Shown here: in pieces, positions 1 through 14,728 of the stretch | Position numbering within the stretch: position 1 is the stretch's first letter | Layout: each line of letters starts with the position of its first letter | The notes under the pieces: generated by a model | Seen by the model: the letters and a program-made list of their open reading frames with translations, nothing else | Databases searched by the model: none | Told to the model about the DNA's origin: nothing | Position numbers and translations under genes: made by a program | Source: Streptomyces niveus | Lineage (GTDB): Bacteria > Actinomycetota > Actinomycetes > Streptomycetales > Streptomycetaceae | NCBI RefSeq assembly: GCF_002009175.1 | Contig: NZ_CP018047.1 | Coordinates: 3,906,001-3,970,000 of the forward strand | Direction: 5' to 3' | DNA length: 64,000 bases

Positions 1-60
1 ACAAAAGCAACCAAATCATTCGCTCAGGTGAACTCGCGGCCGAACTCCCCCACGACAGCG

Positions 61-94
61 CGAAGCCCCGGCCGTCTCGGCGGCCGGGGCTTCG
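61..94 (-). terminator. Hairpin terminator after DLW-39 gene
   Basis: A perfect 14-bp inverted repeat (arms 61-74 and 81-94, six-base loop) lies 18 bp beyond the stop of the small minus-strand gene. There is no T-run, which is usual for high-GC actinobacterial terminators. Bases 1-60 are AT-richer, and I can support no gene in them. Confidence 0.7.
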
Positions 95-112
95 CGTACC
101 GACTACTGGGTC

Positions 113-247
113 TCAGACACCCGAACCTGCGGGCACGGAGTCGGTCGCCTCCGTCCACAGATCCTGCTCGGCGCGATCCGCCTGGATCTGGCGGTACACG
201 AGGAGCCCGCCGATGGCGGCCAGTGCGACCAGGAGAAGCTTCTTCAC
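113..247 (-). CDS. DLW-39 family small protein
   Basis: A 44-residue peptide starting at GTG (245-247), beginning MKKLLLVALAAIGGLLVYRQ and ending in a short acidic tail that contains the diagnostic Asp-Leu-Trp (DLW). The first 18 residues form one hydrophobic helix behind two lysines, so it is probably a single-pass membrane peptide. Peptides of this family are annotated in Streptomyces genomes between tRNA-Ile and the origin-side genes, which matches the position here. Function is unknown. It lies downstream of and co-directional with tRNA-Ile, but the strong hairpin at 385-422 separates them, so it probably has its own promoter. The family call rests on the motif and location recalled from related genomes. 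Confidence 0.8.
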   Translation of the reverse strand: MKKLLLVALAAIGGLLVYRQIQADRAEQDLWTEATDSVPAGSGV

Positions 248-384
248 CGCGCGACCTCGTCTTTCCTTGTCCTAGGGGCCTTCTGGCGCCCGACTATACA
301 CACCGACCGATACCGATCAGTGACCTACATGCGCCCCCGATTCAGGGGCCACGAGGACCAGTCAACACCCGCGCGACACAAAGC

Positions 385-422
385 GATCCGCCCGGACAGA
401 AGGCTCTCTGTCCGGGCGGATC
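385..422 (-). terminator. Terminator after tRNA-Ile
   Basis: A perfect 16-bp inverted repeat (arms 385-400 and 407-422, six-base loop) starts 8 bp past the 3' end of the tRNA on the minus strand. It is very likely the tRNA terminator. Confidence 0.85.
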
Positions 423-429
423 GGCGCTG

Positions 430-503
430 TGGGGCTAACAGGATTTGAACCTGTGGCCTCATCCTTATCAGGGATGCGCTCTAACCAACTGAGCTATAGC
501 CCC
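430..503 (-). tRNA. tRNA-Ile (GAT anticodon)
   Basis: Read on the minus strand this 74-nt stretch folds as a complete cloverleaf. The acceptor stem GGGGCTA (503-497) pairs with TAGCCCC (437-431), and the discriminator is A at 430. The D-arm is AGCTCAGTTGGTTAGAGC and the anticodon loop CTGATAA carries GAT (Ile). The T-arm contains GGTTCAAATCC. The 3' CCA is not encoded, so it must be added by the CCA-adding enzyme, a candidate for which lies at 31145-32611. Confidence 0.97.
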
Positions 504-619
504 GCGCTGCCCCTGAAGATTAGCGCACTCCAGGGCCAGTCCCAAAATCGATACCGGGGCCATGCTCTTCCCCGCCCGTCCGCCGTCCGGCCCCTTGTCG
601 AGCCTGGTGGAAGGGCGTC

Positions 620-1369
620 CTACTCGTCCTCGGCGAGCGTCAACTCGACGCCACCCACGAAGCCCGCGGACAGGTTGTAGATGAATGATCCGAGCGTGGC
701 CAGCGCGGTGGCGAGCACCACGTCGATCACGGCGATCACCGACGTGAAGATGAGCACGCGCGGCAGCGAGAGGAACGACTGGAGATCGAAGCCGTTGCTC
801 TCGTTCGAGCCCGTCGCCTCGCTGATCGTCCCGCCCACCGTCGAGAAGACGCCCATCGCGTCCATGACCATCCACAGCACAGCCGCCGCGATGACCGTGC
901 ACACGCCGAGCGCGATGGAGAGCAGGAAGCTGACCTTCATCACCGACCACGGGTCGGCCTTCGCCACCCGCAGCCGCGCCTTACGCGTGCGCGGAGTCGT
1001 ACGCGCGCCCGTGCGCGGCAGGCGTACGCCCGCCGCCGTGGACTGCCGGGCGCCGCCCTGCGTGTGTGTCTGTCCCGGCTGTCCCGGCGCCACGCCCTGC
1101 CCCTGTCCCTGTCCTTGGCCAACCTGGACATGCGGCTGCGGCTGCGCCTGCTGCTGTCCGCCCTGTGTCCCCCCGCCCTGCGGCGTCGGATACGCCTGCG
1201 GCGGGTGGTACGGCTGCGCCGCCTGCTGCGGCTGCTCGGATCCGTACGTCTCGTAAGGGGGCTGCTGCCCCCGGGTGCCGGTCACCGTAACCCCCTGGGA
1301 GTCCGTGGCAGGGCCACGAGCACCGTTCCCTCCGGAATCGGCCGATCCGGCGCCCGTGGCTCCACTCAC
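620..1369 (-). CDS. DUF3566 domain membrane protein
   Basis: A 249-residue protein. The first ~125 residues are low-complexity (Gly, Gln and Pro rich, with QPQPH and GQGQGQG runs), so probably disordered and cytoplasmic. The C-terminal ~110 residues hold two strong membrane segments, one around SFLLSIALGVCTVIAAAVLW and one around VLIFTSVIAVIDVVLATALA; this is the DUF3566 arrangement seen next to gyrA across actinobacteria. It starts at GTG 1369 behind GAGGAGTAGAAGC, only 4 bp after the gyrA stop, so it is co-transcribed with gyrA. Function is unknown; the conserved linkage to gyrase is the only clue. Confidence 0.9.
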   Translation of the reverse strand: MSGATGAGSADSGGNGARGPATDSQGVTVTGTRGQQPPYETYGSEQPQQAAQPYHPPQAYPTPQGGGTQGGQQQAQPQPHVQVGQGQGQGQGVAPGQPGQTHTQGGARQSTAAGVRLPRTGARTTPRTRKARLRVAKADPWSVMKVSFLLSIALGVCTVIAAAVLWMVMDAMGVFSTVGGTISEATGSNESNGFDLQSFLSLPRVLIFTSVIAVIDVVLATALATLGSFIYNLSAGFVGGVELTLAEDE

Positions 1370-1373
1370 GCTT

Positions 1374-4001
<2,628 letters not shown>

Positions 4002-4054
4002 TGCTGGTCAAAGTTCCTTTCGGCCATTTCGATGGCGGTCAGCGGGAGGCCGAC

Positions 4055-6675
<2,621 letters not shown>

Positions 6676-7302
6676 TCAGCCGTACGTGTCCCCCGGACCC
6701 TTGCTGCCGGGCGCCCGCAGCGCACCGAAGCGCCGTGGCGGACCTGCCGGGCCCCGCACCTTGATCACCTTCACCGTGCCGTGCCCCAGGTCCTCGTTCA
6801 GCCGGGCCACCAGGCGCGGGGCCAGCAGCCTCAGCTGCGTCGCCCAGGCCGTCGAGTCGCAGATCACCGTCAGGATCCGCTCGTCCTCCTCGTACCGCTC
6901 GGGCACGCAGTGCTTGGCCAGGTCGTCGCCGACGATCTGCGGCCAGCGGCCCATCACACCGCCCACGGCGGCGGGCGTCTCCCAGCCGCGCTCGGTGATC
7001 AGCCGGTTGATCGCGGCGCCCAGCGACAGCGGATCGCGGCCGTCGGCCCCCGAACCCGAGCGCAGACCGCCGCCCCGGCGGGCCTGCTTCTTCTGCTGGG
7101 CCGCCGCGCCACGGGCCCGCGCCTGTTCCTTCGCCGCCCGCAGCGCGACCCGGGCCAGATCGACACCCGACGACTCGGCGGGCGCCGGCGCGGCCGGGTC
7201 GGGCGACGCCGACAGCGCCGCGCTCCCGGCGGCCGCGTCGGTCGGCGCGGCGGGCGCGCCGCCGGTCCTCGCTGGCCGCTCCGGCCTCTCGGGGCCCCTC
7301 AT
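6676..7302 (-). CDS. dciA: DciA family replication protein (DUF721)
   Basis: A 208-residue protein. The C-terminal ~115 residues (from [14 protein letters not shown]) carry the DUF721/DciA core with the aromatic motif [16 protein letters not shown] and the strand [16 protein letters not shown]. DciA is the helicase-loading partner of DnaB in bacteria lacking DnaC (established for mycobacteria); a DnaB gene is present at 47573. The N-terminal ~90 residues are Ala/Pro/Arg rich and probably disordered. Its ATG overlaps the recF stop (ATGA), so it is translationally coupled behind recF. Confidence 0.9.
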   Translation of the reverse strand: MRGPERPERPARTGGAPAAPTDAAAGSAALSASPDPAAPAPAESSGVDLARVALRAAKEQARARGAAAQQKKQARRGGGLRSGSGADGRDPLSLGAAINRLITERGWETPAAVGGVMGRWPQIVGDDLAKHCVPERYEEDERILTVICDSTAWATQLRLLAPRLVARLNEDLGHGTVKVIKVRGPAGPPRRFGALRAPGSKGPGDTYG

Positions 7303-8435
7303 GTCCGCTCCACCGTGCCGTCGGCCACCGTGTACCGCACCCCGGCCAGAACGCCCGGCACGTCGTCGTCCACCGCGGCCGTGACCAGCACCTGCTCGCC
7401 CGGCGCGACCAGCTCCGCCAGCCGCTCCCGGCGCCGCGCGTCCAGTTCCGCGAAGACGTCGTCGAGGACCAGCACCGGCTCGTTGCCCTCGGCGCGCAGC
7501 AGGTCGTACGAGGCGAGCCGCAGGGCCAGCGCGTACGACCAGGACTCGCCGTGGCTCGCGTACCCCTTGGCCGGCAACTGGCCGAGCTTCAGCAGCAGTT
7601 CGTCCCGGTGCGGACCCACCAGCGTGACCCCCCGCTCGATCTCCTGCTTACGTGTCCCCGCCAGCGCCTCCATCAGCCGCGCGTACAGCTCCTCGCGGGA
7701 ACGGGGCACCTCGCCGCCCTCGGAACCGGCGGAGGAGGAACGGTACTCCAGCGCCACCGGGCCACCGCCGGGCGCCAGTTGCTCGTACGCCTTGTCCGTC
7801 AGCGGCTGCAGCATCTCGATCAGATCCATCCGCTGGGCCAGCAACTCCGCTCCCACCTGGGCCAGATGCTGGTCCCACACGTCGAGCGTGGACAGATCCA
7901 TCCCGCGACCGCCGTGCCGCCGCGCCATCGCCGCCGACTTCAGCAGGGTGTTGCGCTGCTTGAGCACCCGGTCGTAGTCCGAGCGGACGCCCGCCATGCG
8001 CGGGGAGCGCGCCGTGATCAGCTCGTCGAGGAAGCGCCGACGCTCACCGGGGTCGCCCTTCACCAGCGCCAGGTCCTCCGGCGCGAACAGCACCGTCCGC
8101 ACTATCCCCAGCACATCACGTGGTCTGACCTGCGAAGACCTGTTGATCCTGGCCCTGTTCGCGCGGCCCGGATTGAGTTCGAGCTCGATCAGCTGCGAGC
8201 GCTCGCCCTGGGTGACGGCGGCCCGGATCACCGCGCGCTCGGCGCCCATCCGCACCAGCGGGGTGTCCGAGGAGACCCGGTGGCTGCCGAGCGAGGCGAG
8301 ATAGCCGACGGCCTCGACCAGATTGGTCTTCCCCTGCCCGTTCGCCCCCACGAACGCGGTGACGCCCGGATCGAGCGGTACCTCGATCCGGGCGTACGAG
8401 CGGAAGTCGGCCAGCGACAGATGCGTGACGTGCAT
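7299..8435 (-). CDS. recF: DNA replication and repair protein RecF
   Basis: A 378-residue SMC/ABC-type ATPase that helps load RecA at gaps and stalled forks. Walker A is GANGQGKT (residues 30-37) and the D-box/Walker B region is [12 protein letters not shown] near the C-terminus. The N-terminus [18 protein letters not shown] is a classical RecF start. Length is normal for the family. The ATG at 8435 begins the protein and the 3' end overlaps dciA by 4 bp, giving a recF-dciA unit 50 bp downstream of gnd. Confidence 0.97.
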   Translation of the reverse strand: MHVTHLSLADFRSYARIEVPLDPGVTAFVGANGQGKTNLVEAVGYLASLGSHRVSSDTPLVRMGAERAVIRAAVTQGERSQLIELELNPGRANRARINRSSQVRPRDVLGIVRTVLFAPEDLALVKGDPGERRRFLDELITARSPRMAGVRSDYDRVLKQRNTLLKSAAMARRHGGRGMDLSTLDVWDQHLAQVGAELLAQRMDLIEMLQPLTDKAYEQLAPGGGPVALEYRSSSAGSEGGEVPRSREELYARLMEALAGTRKQEIERGVTLVGPHRDELLLKLGQLPAKGYASHGESWSYALALRLASYDLLRAEGNEPVLVLDDVFAELDARRRERLAELVAPGEQVLVTAAVDDDVPGVLAGVRYTVADGTVERT

Positions 8436-8485
8436 GGACCGCGCCGACCTTCCCGCTCTGGCGCCGCCGCGTGTGCGAGCGGCTG

Positions 8486-9421
8486 CTACTTGTTCTTGGG
8501 ACCGGCCGGCTTGACGGGCTTACCGGGCTTGCCCGGCGTGCTCTCGTCCGCCTGCTCGACCGCGTGGCCACCGAACTGGTTGCGCAGCGCGGCGACCATC
8601 TTCATCTGCGGCGAGTCGTCCTGCCGGGACGCGAACCGGGCGAACAGCGACGCCGTGATCGCGGGCAGCGGCACCGCGTGGTCGATGGCCGCCTCGACCG
8701 TCCACCGGCCCTCGCCGGAGTCGTCGGCGTAGCCACGGAGGGCGTCCAGGTGCTCGTCGCCGTCCAGCGCGTTGACCGCCAGGTCCAGCAGCCAGGAACG
8801 GATGACCGTGCCGTCCTGCCAGGAGCGGAAGACCTCGCGGACGTCGGTGACCGAGTCGACCTTCTCCAGCAGCTCCCAGCCCTCGGCGTAGGCCTGCATC
8901 ATGGCGTACTCGATGCCGTTGTGGACCATCTTGGCGAAGTGGCCGGCGCCGACCTTGCCCGCGTGGACCGAGCCGCGGTCGCCCTCGGGCTTGAGGGCGT
9001 CGAAGATCGGCTGGACCTTCGCCACGTGCTCGGCGTCGCCGCCGTACATCAGCGCGTAGCCGTTCTTGAGGCCCCAGACACCGCCGGAGACACCGCAGTC
9101 GACGAAGCCGATGCCCTTGATGCCGAGCTCCACGGCGTGCTTCTCGTCGTCCGTCCAGCGCGAGTTGCCGCCGTCGACGACCACGTCGCCGGGGGACAGC
9201 AGCCCCGCCAGCTCGTCGATCGTGGACTGCGTCGCCGCACCGGAGGGGACCATCACCCAGACGACGCGGGGGCCCTTGAGCTTGCTCACCAGCTCTTCGA
9301 GGCTGTGGACGTCCGCGACGTCCGCGTTCCGGTCGTATCCGATGACGGTGTGGCCTGCGCGGCGGATGCGCTCGCGCATGTTGCCGCCCATCTTGCCGAG
9401 GCCGACGAGACCGAGCTCCAT
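8486..9421 (-). CDS. gnd: 6-phosphogluconate dehydrogenase (decarboxylating), NAD-type
   Basis: A 311-residue protein, the short (about 300 aa) form of 6-phosphogluconate dehydrogenase typical of actinobacterial origins rather than the long ~470-residue form. It oxidises 6-phosphogluconate to ribulose-5-phosphate in the pentose phosphate pathway. The Rossmann start [21 protein letters not shown] (substrate loop) and [15 protein letters not shown] (catalytic Lys/Asn region) are all present. I start at ATG 9421, which has AAGGAA at a good distance; the TTG one codon earlier is too close to that site. The tail is a lysine/proline repeat ([10 protein letters not shown]). It sits between dnaN and recF, the usual Streptomyces arrangement. 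Confidence 0.93.
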   Translation of the reverse strand: MELGLVGLGKMGGNMRERIRRAGHTVIGYDRNADVADVHSLEELVSKLKGPRVVWVMVPSGAATQSTIDELAGLLSPGDVVVDGGNSRWTDDEKHAVELGIKGIGFVDCGVSGGVWGLKNGYALMYGGDAEHVAKVQPIFDALKPEGDRGSVHAGKVGAGHFAKMVHNGIEYAMMQAYAEGWELLEKVDSVTDVREVFRSWQDGTVIRSWLLDLAVNALDGDEHLDALRGYADDSGEGRWTVEAAIDHAVPLPAITASLFARFASRQDDSPQMKMVAALRNQFGGHAVEQADESTPGKPGKPVKPAGPKNK

Positions 9422-9580
9422 CAATGGTTCCTTAAGCGTTGAGCCGACAATCGTTCAGGCGCGGGGCGGGCGGCGACAGTGCCGCGGCCCCGGCCCGAGC
9501 CTACGCCGGGCCTGGTGGGACGGCTCGATGACACCGCCCCGGCCGTGGCCGACGCACCGACGGCCCGGCTTGGCGCATGG

Positions 9581-10711
9581 TCAGCCCGACAGCCGCACCG
9601 GCATGATCAGGTACTTGTACGCGTCGTCGGCCTCGGCGTCGAGCGCCGGCTTTCCACTGAGGAGCGCCGGCTTGGTGGACGTCGTGAAGGAGAGCTGCGC
9701 GACCGGCGAGTCGATGGCGCTGAGGCCGTCGAGCAGGAACGTCGGGTTGAAGGCGATGGAGATGTCGTCGCCGTCGAGCTTCGCGTCGACCCTTTCCACA
9801 GCCTGTGCGTCGTCGCTGGAACCGGCTTCGAGGATGAGCACGCCCTGCTCGAAGCTGAGCCGCACGGGGGTGTTGCGCTCGGCGACCAGCGCCACGCGCT
9901 TGACGGCCTCGACGAACGGCGCCGTCTCGATCACCGCGACCGAGTTGAACTCCGTCGGAAACAGCGTCCGGTACTTCGGGAGGTCGCCTTCGAGCAGCCG
10001 CGTGGTCGTCCGCCGGCCCGCGCCCTCGAATCCGATCAGCCCCTCGCCCGCACCGGAGCCCGAGAGCGCCAGCGTGACCGTGTCGCCGCTGGTGAGCGCC
10101 TTGGCGGTGTCCAGGAGCGTCTTGGCGGGCACCAGGGCGACCGCGGAGATGTCCGAGACCTCCGGCTTCCACAGGAAGTCGCGGACCGCGAAGCGGTAGC
10201 GGTCGGTCGAGGCGAGGGTGACCGTGTCGCCCTCGATCTCGATCCGTACGCCGGTGAGCACCGGGAGCGTGTCGTCGCGGCCGGCGGCGATGGCCACCTG
10301 GGCGGCGGCGGAGGCGAAGACCTCACCGGGCACGGTGCCGGTGGCGGTCGGCATCTGCGGCAGTGCCGGGTACTCGTCCACAGGCAGTGTGTGCAGGGTG
10401 AAGCGGGAGGAGCCGCAGACCACCGTCGCCCGTACACCGTCTGTGGAAATCTCCACCGGACGGTTGGGGAGGGCGCGGCAGATGTCGGCGAGGAGCCGGC
10501 CGGAGACGAGGACGGTGCCGTCCTCCTCGACCTCGGCGTCCACCGAGACGCGGGCCGAGACCTCGTAGTCGAAGCTGGAGAAGCTGAGCGCGCCTTCCTC
10601 GGCCTTCAGCAGAAGGCCCGCAAGAACGGGGGCCGGCGGACGGGCCGGGAGGCTGCGGGCCACCCAGGCCACCGCCTCCGCCAGTACATCGCGCTCCACC
10701 CGGATCTTCAC
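9581..10711 (-). CDS. dnaN: DNA polymerase III beta sliding clamp
   Basis: A 376-residue ring-forming processivity clamp. Three consecutive clamp folds can be followed, with PPAPVLAGLL (domain I), DDTLPVLTGVRIE (domain II) and NTPVRLSF (domain III), and the C-terminus KYLIMPVRLSG that forms the hydrophobic partner pocket. I chose GTG 10711 because MKIRVERDVLAEAV is the conserved actinobacterial N-terminus and AGGAGG lies 9 bp before it. An ATG in frame at 10768, also with a GGAG, would add 19 Gln-rich residues and is less likely. It is transcribed away from oriC. Confidence 0.97.
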   Translation of the reverse strand: MKIRVERDVLAEAVAWVARSLPARPPAPVLAGLLLKAEEGALSFSSFDYEVSARVSVDAEVEEDGTVLVSGRLLADICRALPNRPVEISTDGVRATVVCGSSRFTLHTLPVDEYPALPQMPTATGTVPGEVFASAAAQVAIAAGRDDTLPVLTGVRIEIEGDTVTLASTDRYRFAVRDFLWKPEVSDISAVALVPAKTLLDTAKALTSGDTVTLALSGSGAGEGLIGFEGAGRRTTTRLLEGDLPKYRTLFPTEFNSVAVIETAPFVEAVKRVALVAERNTPVRLSFEQGVLILEAGSSDDAQAVERVDAKLDGDDISIAFNPTFLLDGLSAIDSPVAQLSFTTSTKPALLSGKPALDAEADDAYKYLIMPVRLSG

Positions 10712-10852
10712 CGGAACCGCCTCCTGCTGTTGCTGACTCGCCCTGCCGGCCTTCTTCGTCGTCGGCATGAGCTCACTCCGCCATGGGCAGGGTGAGGTTG
10801 CCGGGGACCAGTCTGACGTACGGCACCGACACTCGGTGCTGCTCGGGGTCAA

Positions 10853-11536
10853 GTCGCGACAACCGGCCGGGTGCGGTCCGGCGCCGAGTTGTGCACAGCA
10901 CCCACTTCCAAGCGGATTCCCAGGTAACTCCAGGTGTTAGTAGTAGTAGGGCCTGTGGATTCCGTGGATAACGTCGTTTTCGCAGGTCAGGCCCACTTTT
11001 TTGTCCACCGGCCCTGTGGGCGCCGTCGGTGGACAACCCCGTCGCTCTGTGGACGGCCGAAAGTTCTGCACAGCCGGTGCACAGGACACCCCGACTTCTC
11101 CCCAGGGTCGTCCCCAGCTTTTCCGGCGTTCCCCACAGGGTCCCGGACAACCTCGGTGTGACGCCTTTCACTCGACACGGTGAACAGACGTGTTCTGTTG
11201 CCGAACAGTGGACAGCGGTGTGGAGAAGCGGGTCGAAGCTGTGGGCAACGGGCCGCTGCCTGTGGGCCGCCGGTGGACAACCGGAGACCGGTCCTGTGGA
11301 CGAAAAAACTGTCCACAGGCTGTGGAGAAAAGTTGGCCACAAATCCCCAGGGGTCTGACCTGCCATGATCCAACTCCGGTCGGCCCGCCTGTGGACGCAG
11401 TCTGGACAACTTATCGATCCCCAGGGTGTGGACGGGAGATGGGGCCGTTTTCTGTGGAGAAGCGGCCCGCGACGACCCGTATTCGAACAGCGGTTGAGCG
11501 CGTGTCGCGTGCCGATCACCCGCCGGACATGACGAA
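10853..11536. other. oriC: Chromosomal replication origin oriC
   Basis: The non-coding dnaN-dnaA interval is packed with matches to the Streptomyces DnaA box TTGTCCACA. One-mismatch boxes on the plus strand start at 10889, 11001, 11309 and 11333. On the minus strand they occupy 11028-11036, 11240-11248, 11272-11280, 11295-11303, 11321-11329, 11401-11409 and 11453-11461. Two-mismatch boxes are at 10963-10971, 11048-11056, 11207-11215, 11390-11398 and 11427-11435. They form a left group (10889-11056) and a denser right group (11207-11461). Bidirectional replication of the linear chromosome starts here. Confidence 0.95.
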
Positions 11537-11567
11537 GGGCGCTCCGGGACGGTGTCCCGAAGCGCCC
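11537..11567 (-). terminator. dnaA terminator
   Basis: A 14-bp stem with one G-U pair (arms 11537-11550 and 11554-11567, three-base loop), 33 bp beyond the dnaA stop. It should keep dnaA transcription out of oriC. Confidence 0.85.
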
Positions 11568-11600
11568 GGAAGGCCGGCCGCGAGGCGATCGGCGGTCGCG

Positions 11601-13475
11601 TCAGCCGTTCTTGATGCGGTTGGTGAGTTCGGTGACCTGGTTGTAGATGGAGCGCCGCTCGGCCATCAGTGCGCGGATCTTCCGGTCCGCGTGCATCACG
11701 GTCGTGTGGTCCCGGTTGCCGAACTGCGCGCCGATCTTGGGCAGCGACAGGTCGGTCAGCTCTCGGCAGAGGTACATCGCGATCTGGCGCGCGGTCACCA
11801 GCACCCGGCTGCGCGACGATCCGCAGAGGTCCTCGACGGTCAGCCCGAAGTAGTCGGCCGTCGCCGCCATGATGGCGCCCGCGGTGATCTCGGGGGCCGA
11901 GTCCTCGCCGCCCGGGATGAGGTCCTTGAGCACGATCTCGGTCAGCCCGAGGTCCACCGGCTGCCGGTTGAGCGAGGCGAACGCCGTCACCCGGATCAGC
12001 GCGCCCTCCAGCTCGCGGATGTTGCGCGAGATCCGCGACGCGATGAACTCCAGCACCTCGGGCGGCGCGTTCAGCTGCTCCTGCACGGCCTTCTTACGGA
12101 GGATCGCGATACGCGTCTCCAGCTCCGGCGGCTGCACGTCGGTGGTGAGGCCCCACTCGAAGCGGTTGCGCAGCCGGTCCTCCAGGGTGATCAGCTGCTT
12201 GGGCGGCCGGTCGGAGGACAGCACGATCTGCTTGTTGGCGTTGTGGAGCGTGTTGAAGGTGTGGAAGAACTCCTCCTGCGTCGACTCCTTGCTCGCCAGG
12301 AACTGGATGTCGTCGACGAGCAGGATATCGACGTCCCGGTAGCGCTTGCGGAAGGTGTCGCCCTTGCCGTCGCGGATGGAGTTGATGAACTCGTTGGTGA
12401 ACTCCTCCGAACTGACGTACCGCACCCGCGTGCCGGGATAGAGGCTGCGCGCGTAGTGGCCGATGGCGTGCAGCAGGTGCGTCTTGCCGAGTCCGGACTC
12501 GCCGTAGATGAAGAGCGGGTTGTACGCCTTGGCCGGTGCCTCCGCGACGGCGACGGCCGCCGCGTGCGCGAACCGGTTGGACGCCCCGATGACGAAGGTG
12601 TCGAAGAGGTACTTGGGGTTGAGGCGCGCGTGATGCTCACCGGGTCCCGGCGGCGGCGACGCCTGCGCGCCGAGCGGCCCGGTCGCCCCGCCCCGGCCGA
12701 CGTGCCGAGACTGCTGCGGGTCCAGGTCGTGACGCTCGGGGCGCTGCTGCCGCTGCTGATCGTAGGGCTGGCTCTCCTGCGGCTGCTGCGGCCGGTAGTC
12801 GTGCTGCGGCTGCTGCGGCCGCGCGGTCGCGTACGGGTCACGGTCGTGGAAGCCGCCGAGCCGCTGCTGCTGCCAGGACAGGTCCTCCTGCGTCCGGGGC
12901 CAGGCCCCGGGGTCGGGGCGCTGCTGCTGGTAGCCGGGGTACGCGGGCCTGGCGGTCGGCATGCCGTCGTCGTCGGAGCGGCGGCCGTAGGGGTGGTAAC
13001 CGCCGTCCTGGCGCATGTCGTCGTGCCGCGGATCGCGGGAGTCGTCCGGCCGAGGGTCGTCGTGCCTCGGATCACGGGAGTCGCGGGAGTCGTCCGGCCG
13101 AGGGTCGTCGTGCCTCGGATCACGGGAGTCGCGGGGGTCGCGCCCGTCGTCGTGCTGCGAGTTCTGGTAGCGGTTCTGCTGCGGCAGCGGTGCGGGCTCG
13201 CCCGCCGAGTCGTCGACGGTGATGGCGATACGGATCGGGCGGCCGCACTCGTGGCTCAGGGTCTCGCTGATGAGCGGGGCGAGGCGGCCTTCGAGGACCC
13301 GCTTGCCCCACTCGTTGGGCACGGCCAGCAGTGCGGTGTCGGCGACCAGGGCGAGCGGCTGGCAGCGCTCGATCCACTGTTTGTCCTTGGGCTCGACTCC
13401 CTGCTGGCCCTCCCTGAGGAGCTGCTCCAGCACTCGTGGCCACACTGCGGCAAGATCGGCAGGTACGTCAGCCAC
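11601..13475 (-). CDS. dnaA: Chromosomal replication initiator DnaA
   Basis: A 624-residue initiator, long because of the linker, as in other Streptomyces. Domain I (1-85) mediates self and helicase contacts. Domain II (about 90-283) is Asp/Arg/Gln/Pro rich and contains two identical 16-residue repeats (115-130 and 131-146). Domain III is the AAA+ core, with Walker A GESGLGKT (325-332) and Walker B LLVDDIQF (from 385). Domain IV ends with the DnaA signature [12 protein letters not shown] that reads the TTGTCCACA box. The start is GTG 13475. Two DnaA boxes next to its probable promoter (13596-13617) indicate autorepression, as known in S. lividans. Confidence 0.98.
   Translation of the reverse strand: MADVPADLAAVWPRVLEQLLREGQQGVEPKDKQWIERCQPLALVADTALLAVPNEWGKRVLEGRLAPLISETLSHECGRPIRIAITVDDSAGEPAPLPQQNRYQNSQHDDGRDPRDSRDPRHDDPRPDDSRDSRDPRHDDPRPDDSRDPRHDDMRQDGGYHPYGRRSDDDGMPTARPAYPGYQQQRPDPGAWPRTQEDLSWQQQRLGGFHDRDPYATARPQQPQHDYRPQQPQESQPYDQQRQQRPERHDLDPQQSRHVGRGGATGPLGAQASPPPGPGEHHARLNPKYLFDTFVIGASNRFAHAAAVAVAEAPAKAYNPLFIYGESGLGKTHLLHAIGHYARSLYPGTRVRYVSSEEFTNEFINSIRDGKGDTFRKRYRDVDILLVDDIQFLASKESTQEEFFHTFNTLHNANKQIVLSSDRPPKQLITLEDRLRNRFEWGLTTDVQPPELETRIAILRKKAVQEQLNAPPEVLEFIASRISRNIRELEGALIRVTAFASLNRQPVDLGLTEIVLKDLIPGGEDSAPEITAGAIMAATADYFGLTVEDLCGSSRSRVLVTARQIAMYLCRELTDLSLPKIGAQFGNRDHTTVMHADRKIRALMAERRSIYNQVTELTNRIKNG
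13035..13130 (-). repeat. 48-bp perfect tandem duplication in dnaA linker
   Basis: Bases 13035-13082 are repeated exactly at 13083-13130. Each copy encodes one 16-residue unit ([16 protein letters not shown]) of DnaA domain II; a partial third unit follows in the protein. Confidence 0.95.
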
Positions 13476-13835
13476 AGGGCACGCTCTCTCGCTGGTCCCA
13501 CGAATGTGTGGTTCTCGGGACGGGGTGGGAAGACCGGCGGAAAAGAATCCGGAGTTCGGTCACGGTAGTCAGGCCGACCCACGCGGTTCAAGTTGTTGTC
13601 CACAGGCTGTGCATAATGGAACGTGGCAGCTGGCTGGTTTGACCGTATGGCGTAGCCGCGCGTACCGTGACCAGGTCGAGTTGTCGATGGCTGCTGCCGC
13701 CTGCCTCCGATGGGCAAGGATCACGATCCGTGGTCGTGAAGCGGTGCACTCGGGCGTAATCGCGAGCTACTCGTGGGCGCACGGTGACAGCCAGGCGATT
13801 TGCCGCCTTCCCACCATCATTTCTGGAGCCCCCGA
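13476..13835. promoter_or_regulatory. Divergent dnaA-rpmH promoter region
   Basis: 360 bp without a gene between divergent dnaA and rpmH. On the minus strand, TTGAAC (13586-13591) and TACCGT (13562-13567) spaced by 18 bp look like the dnaA -35 and -10. Immediately upstream lie a perfect DnaA box TTGTCCACA (13596-13604, plus) and a one-mismatch box TTATGCACA (13609-13617, minus), in opposite orientation. A CATAAT (13612-13617) facing rpmH may be part of its promoter. The remaining ~200 bp would be an rpmH leader. Confidence 0.65.
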
Positions 13836-13973
13836 GTGAGCAAGCGCACCTTCCAGCCGAACAACCGTCGTCGTGCCAAGACCCACGGCTTCCGGCTCCG
13901 CATGCGCACCCGTGCCGGCCGCGCGATTCTCGCGAACCGCCGTGGCAAGGGTCGCGCCAACCTGTCCGCCTGA
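13836..13973 (+). CDS. rpmH: 50S ribosomal protein L34
   Basis: A 45-residue, extremely basic protein, [20 protein letters not shown] at the start and [11 protein letters not shown] at the end, normal for L34 (a large-subunit protein that binds 23S rRNA). It begins at GTG 13836 behind GGAG, diverges from dnaA and is followed after 18 bp by rnpA, the universal rpmH-rnpA pairing. Confidence 0.98.
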   Translation: MSKRTFQPNNRRRAKTHGFRLRMRTRAGRAILANRRGKGRANLSA

Positions 13974-13991
13974 TCGTCTACAGGTTATGAC

Positions 13992-14363
13992 GTGCTGCCT
14001 ACCGAGAATCGGCTGAGGCGGCGCGAGGATTTCGCGACCGCGGTACGCCGGGGACGCCGGGCCGGACGCCCGCTTCTTGTCGTACATCTACGCAGCGGTT
14101 CTACGGGCCCGCACGCGCCGGGGGAGAGTGCTCCCCCGACGCGGGCGGGTTTCGTCGTAAGCAAAGCCGTCGGCGGAGCCGTCGTACGGACGCGGGTGAA
14201 GCGGAAGCTCCGCCATCTCATACGCGATCGGCTGCCCCGGCTGGCCCCCGGTAGCCTGGTTGTCGTACGAGCGCTGCCCGGTGCGGGCGACGCCGACCAT
14301 GCACAGCTGGCCCGAGACCTGGATGCCGCCCTTGAGCGGTTGCTGGGAGGGGGCGCGCGATGA
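13992..14363 (+). CDS. rnpA: Ribonuclease P protein component
   Basis: A 123-residue basic protein that helps the RNase P RNA remove the 5' leader from pre-tRNAs. The N-terminus [20 protein letters not shown] and the RNR-like motif [16 protein letters not shown] are typical. It starts at GTG 13992. Its stop overlaps the yidD start (ATGA), so the two are translationally coupled. Confidence 0.97.
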   Translation: MLPTENRLRRREDFATAVRRGRRAGRPLLVVHLRSGSTGPHAPGESAPPTRAGFVVSKAVGGAVVRTRVKRKLRHLIRDRLPRLAPGSLVVVRALPGAGDADHAQLARDLDAALERLLGGGAR

Positions 14364-14725
14364 AGTACCCGCTGCTGGCTCTGATCAAGCTGTACCAGTG
14401 GACGATCAGCCCGTTGCTCGGGCCCGTCTGCCGGTACTACCCGTCGTGTTCCCACTACGGCTACACGGCCATCGACCGGCACGGTGCGATCAAGGGCACC
14501 GGTCTGACGGCCTGGCGCATTCTGCGGTGCAATCCGTGGTCGCCAGGCGGTGTGGACCATGTCCCGCCGCGCAAGCGCCCGCGGTGGCATGAACTGCTGC
14601 GCAACGCGCTGCGCGGCACCAAGGGCGGGCAATCCGCCGCCGGCGTGCCTTCCGGGGATTCGGCCTCGGCCCCCGAAACCCCGAGTCCGGCCGCAGAGAC
14701 CTCGTCCAATGCTCAAGGAGCTTGA
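14360..14725 (+). CDS. yidD: Membrane protein insertion efficiency factor YidD
   Basis: A 121-residue protein with the full YidD core: [31 protein letters not shown], then [24 protein letters not shown]. Cysteines in CRYYPSC and RCNPW are conserved in the family. YidD is a membrane-associated helper of YidC-dependent insertion. The last ~40 residues (Ser/Ala/Pro/Gly rich) extend beyond the usual core. It overlaps rnpA by 4 bp and is 3 bp before yidC. Confidence 0.95.
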   Translation: MKYPLLALIKLYQWTISPLLGPVCRYYPSCSHYGYTAIDRHGAIKGTGLTAWRILRCNPWSPGGVDHVPPRKRPRWHELLRNALRGTKGGQSAAGVPSGDSASAPETPSPAAETSSNAQGA

Positions 14726-14728
14726 TTA

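Noticed and set aside
1..60. A gene tail at the left edge of the window
   Set aside because: Frames here are short or open only as low-complexity readings; no family sequence is recognisable and the codon pattern is not Streptomyces-like.
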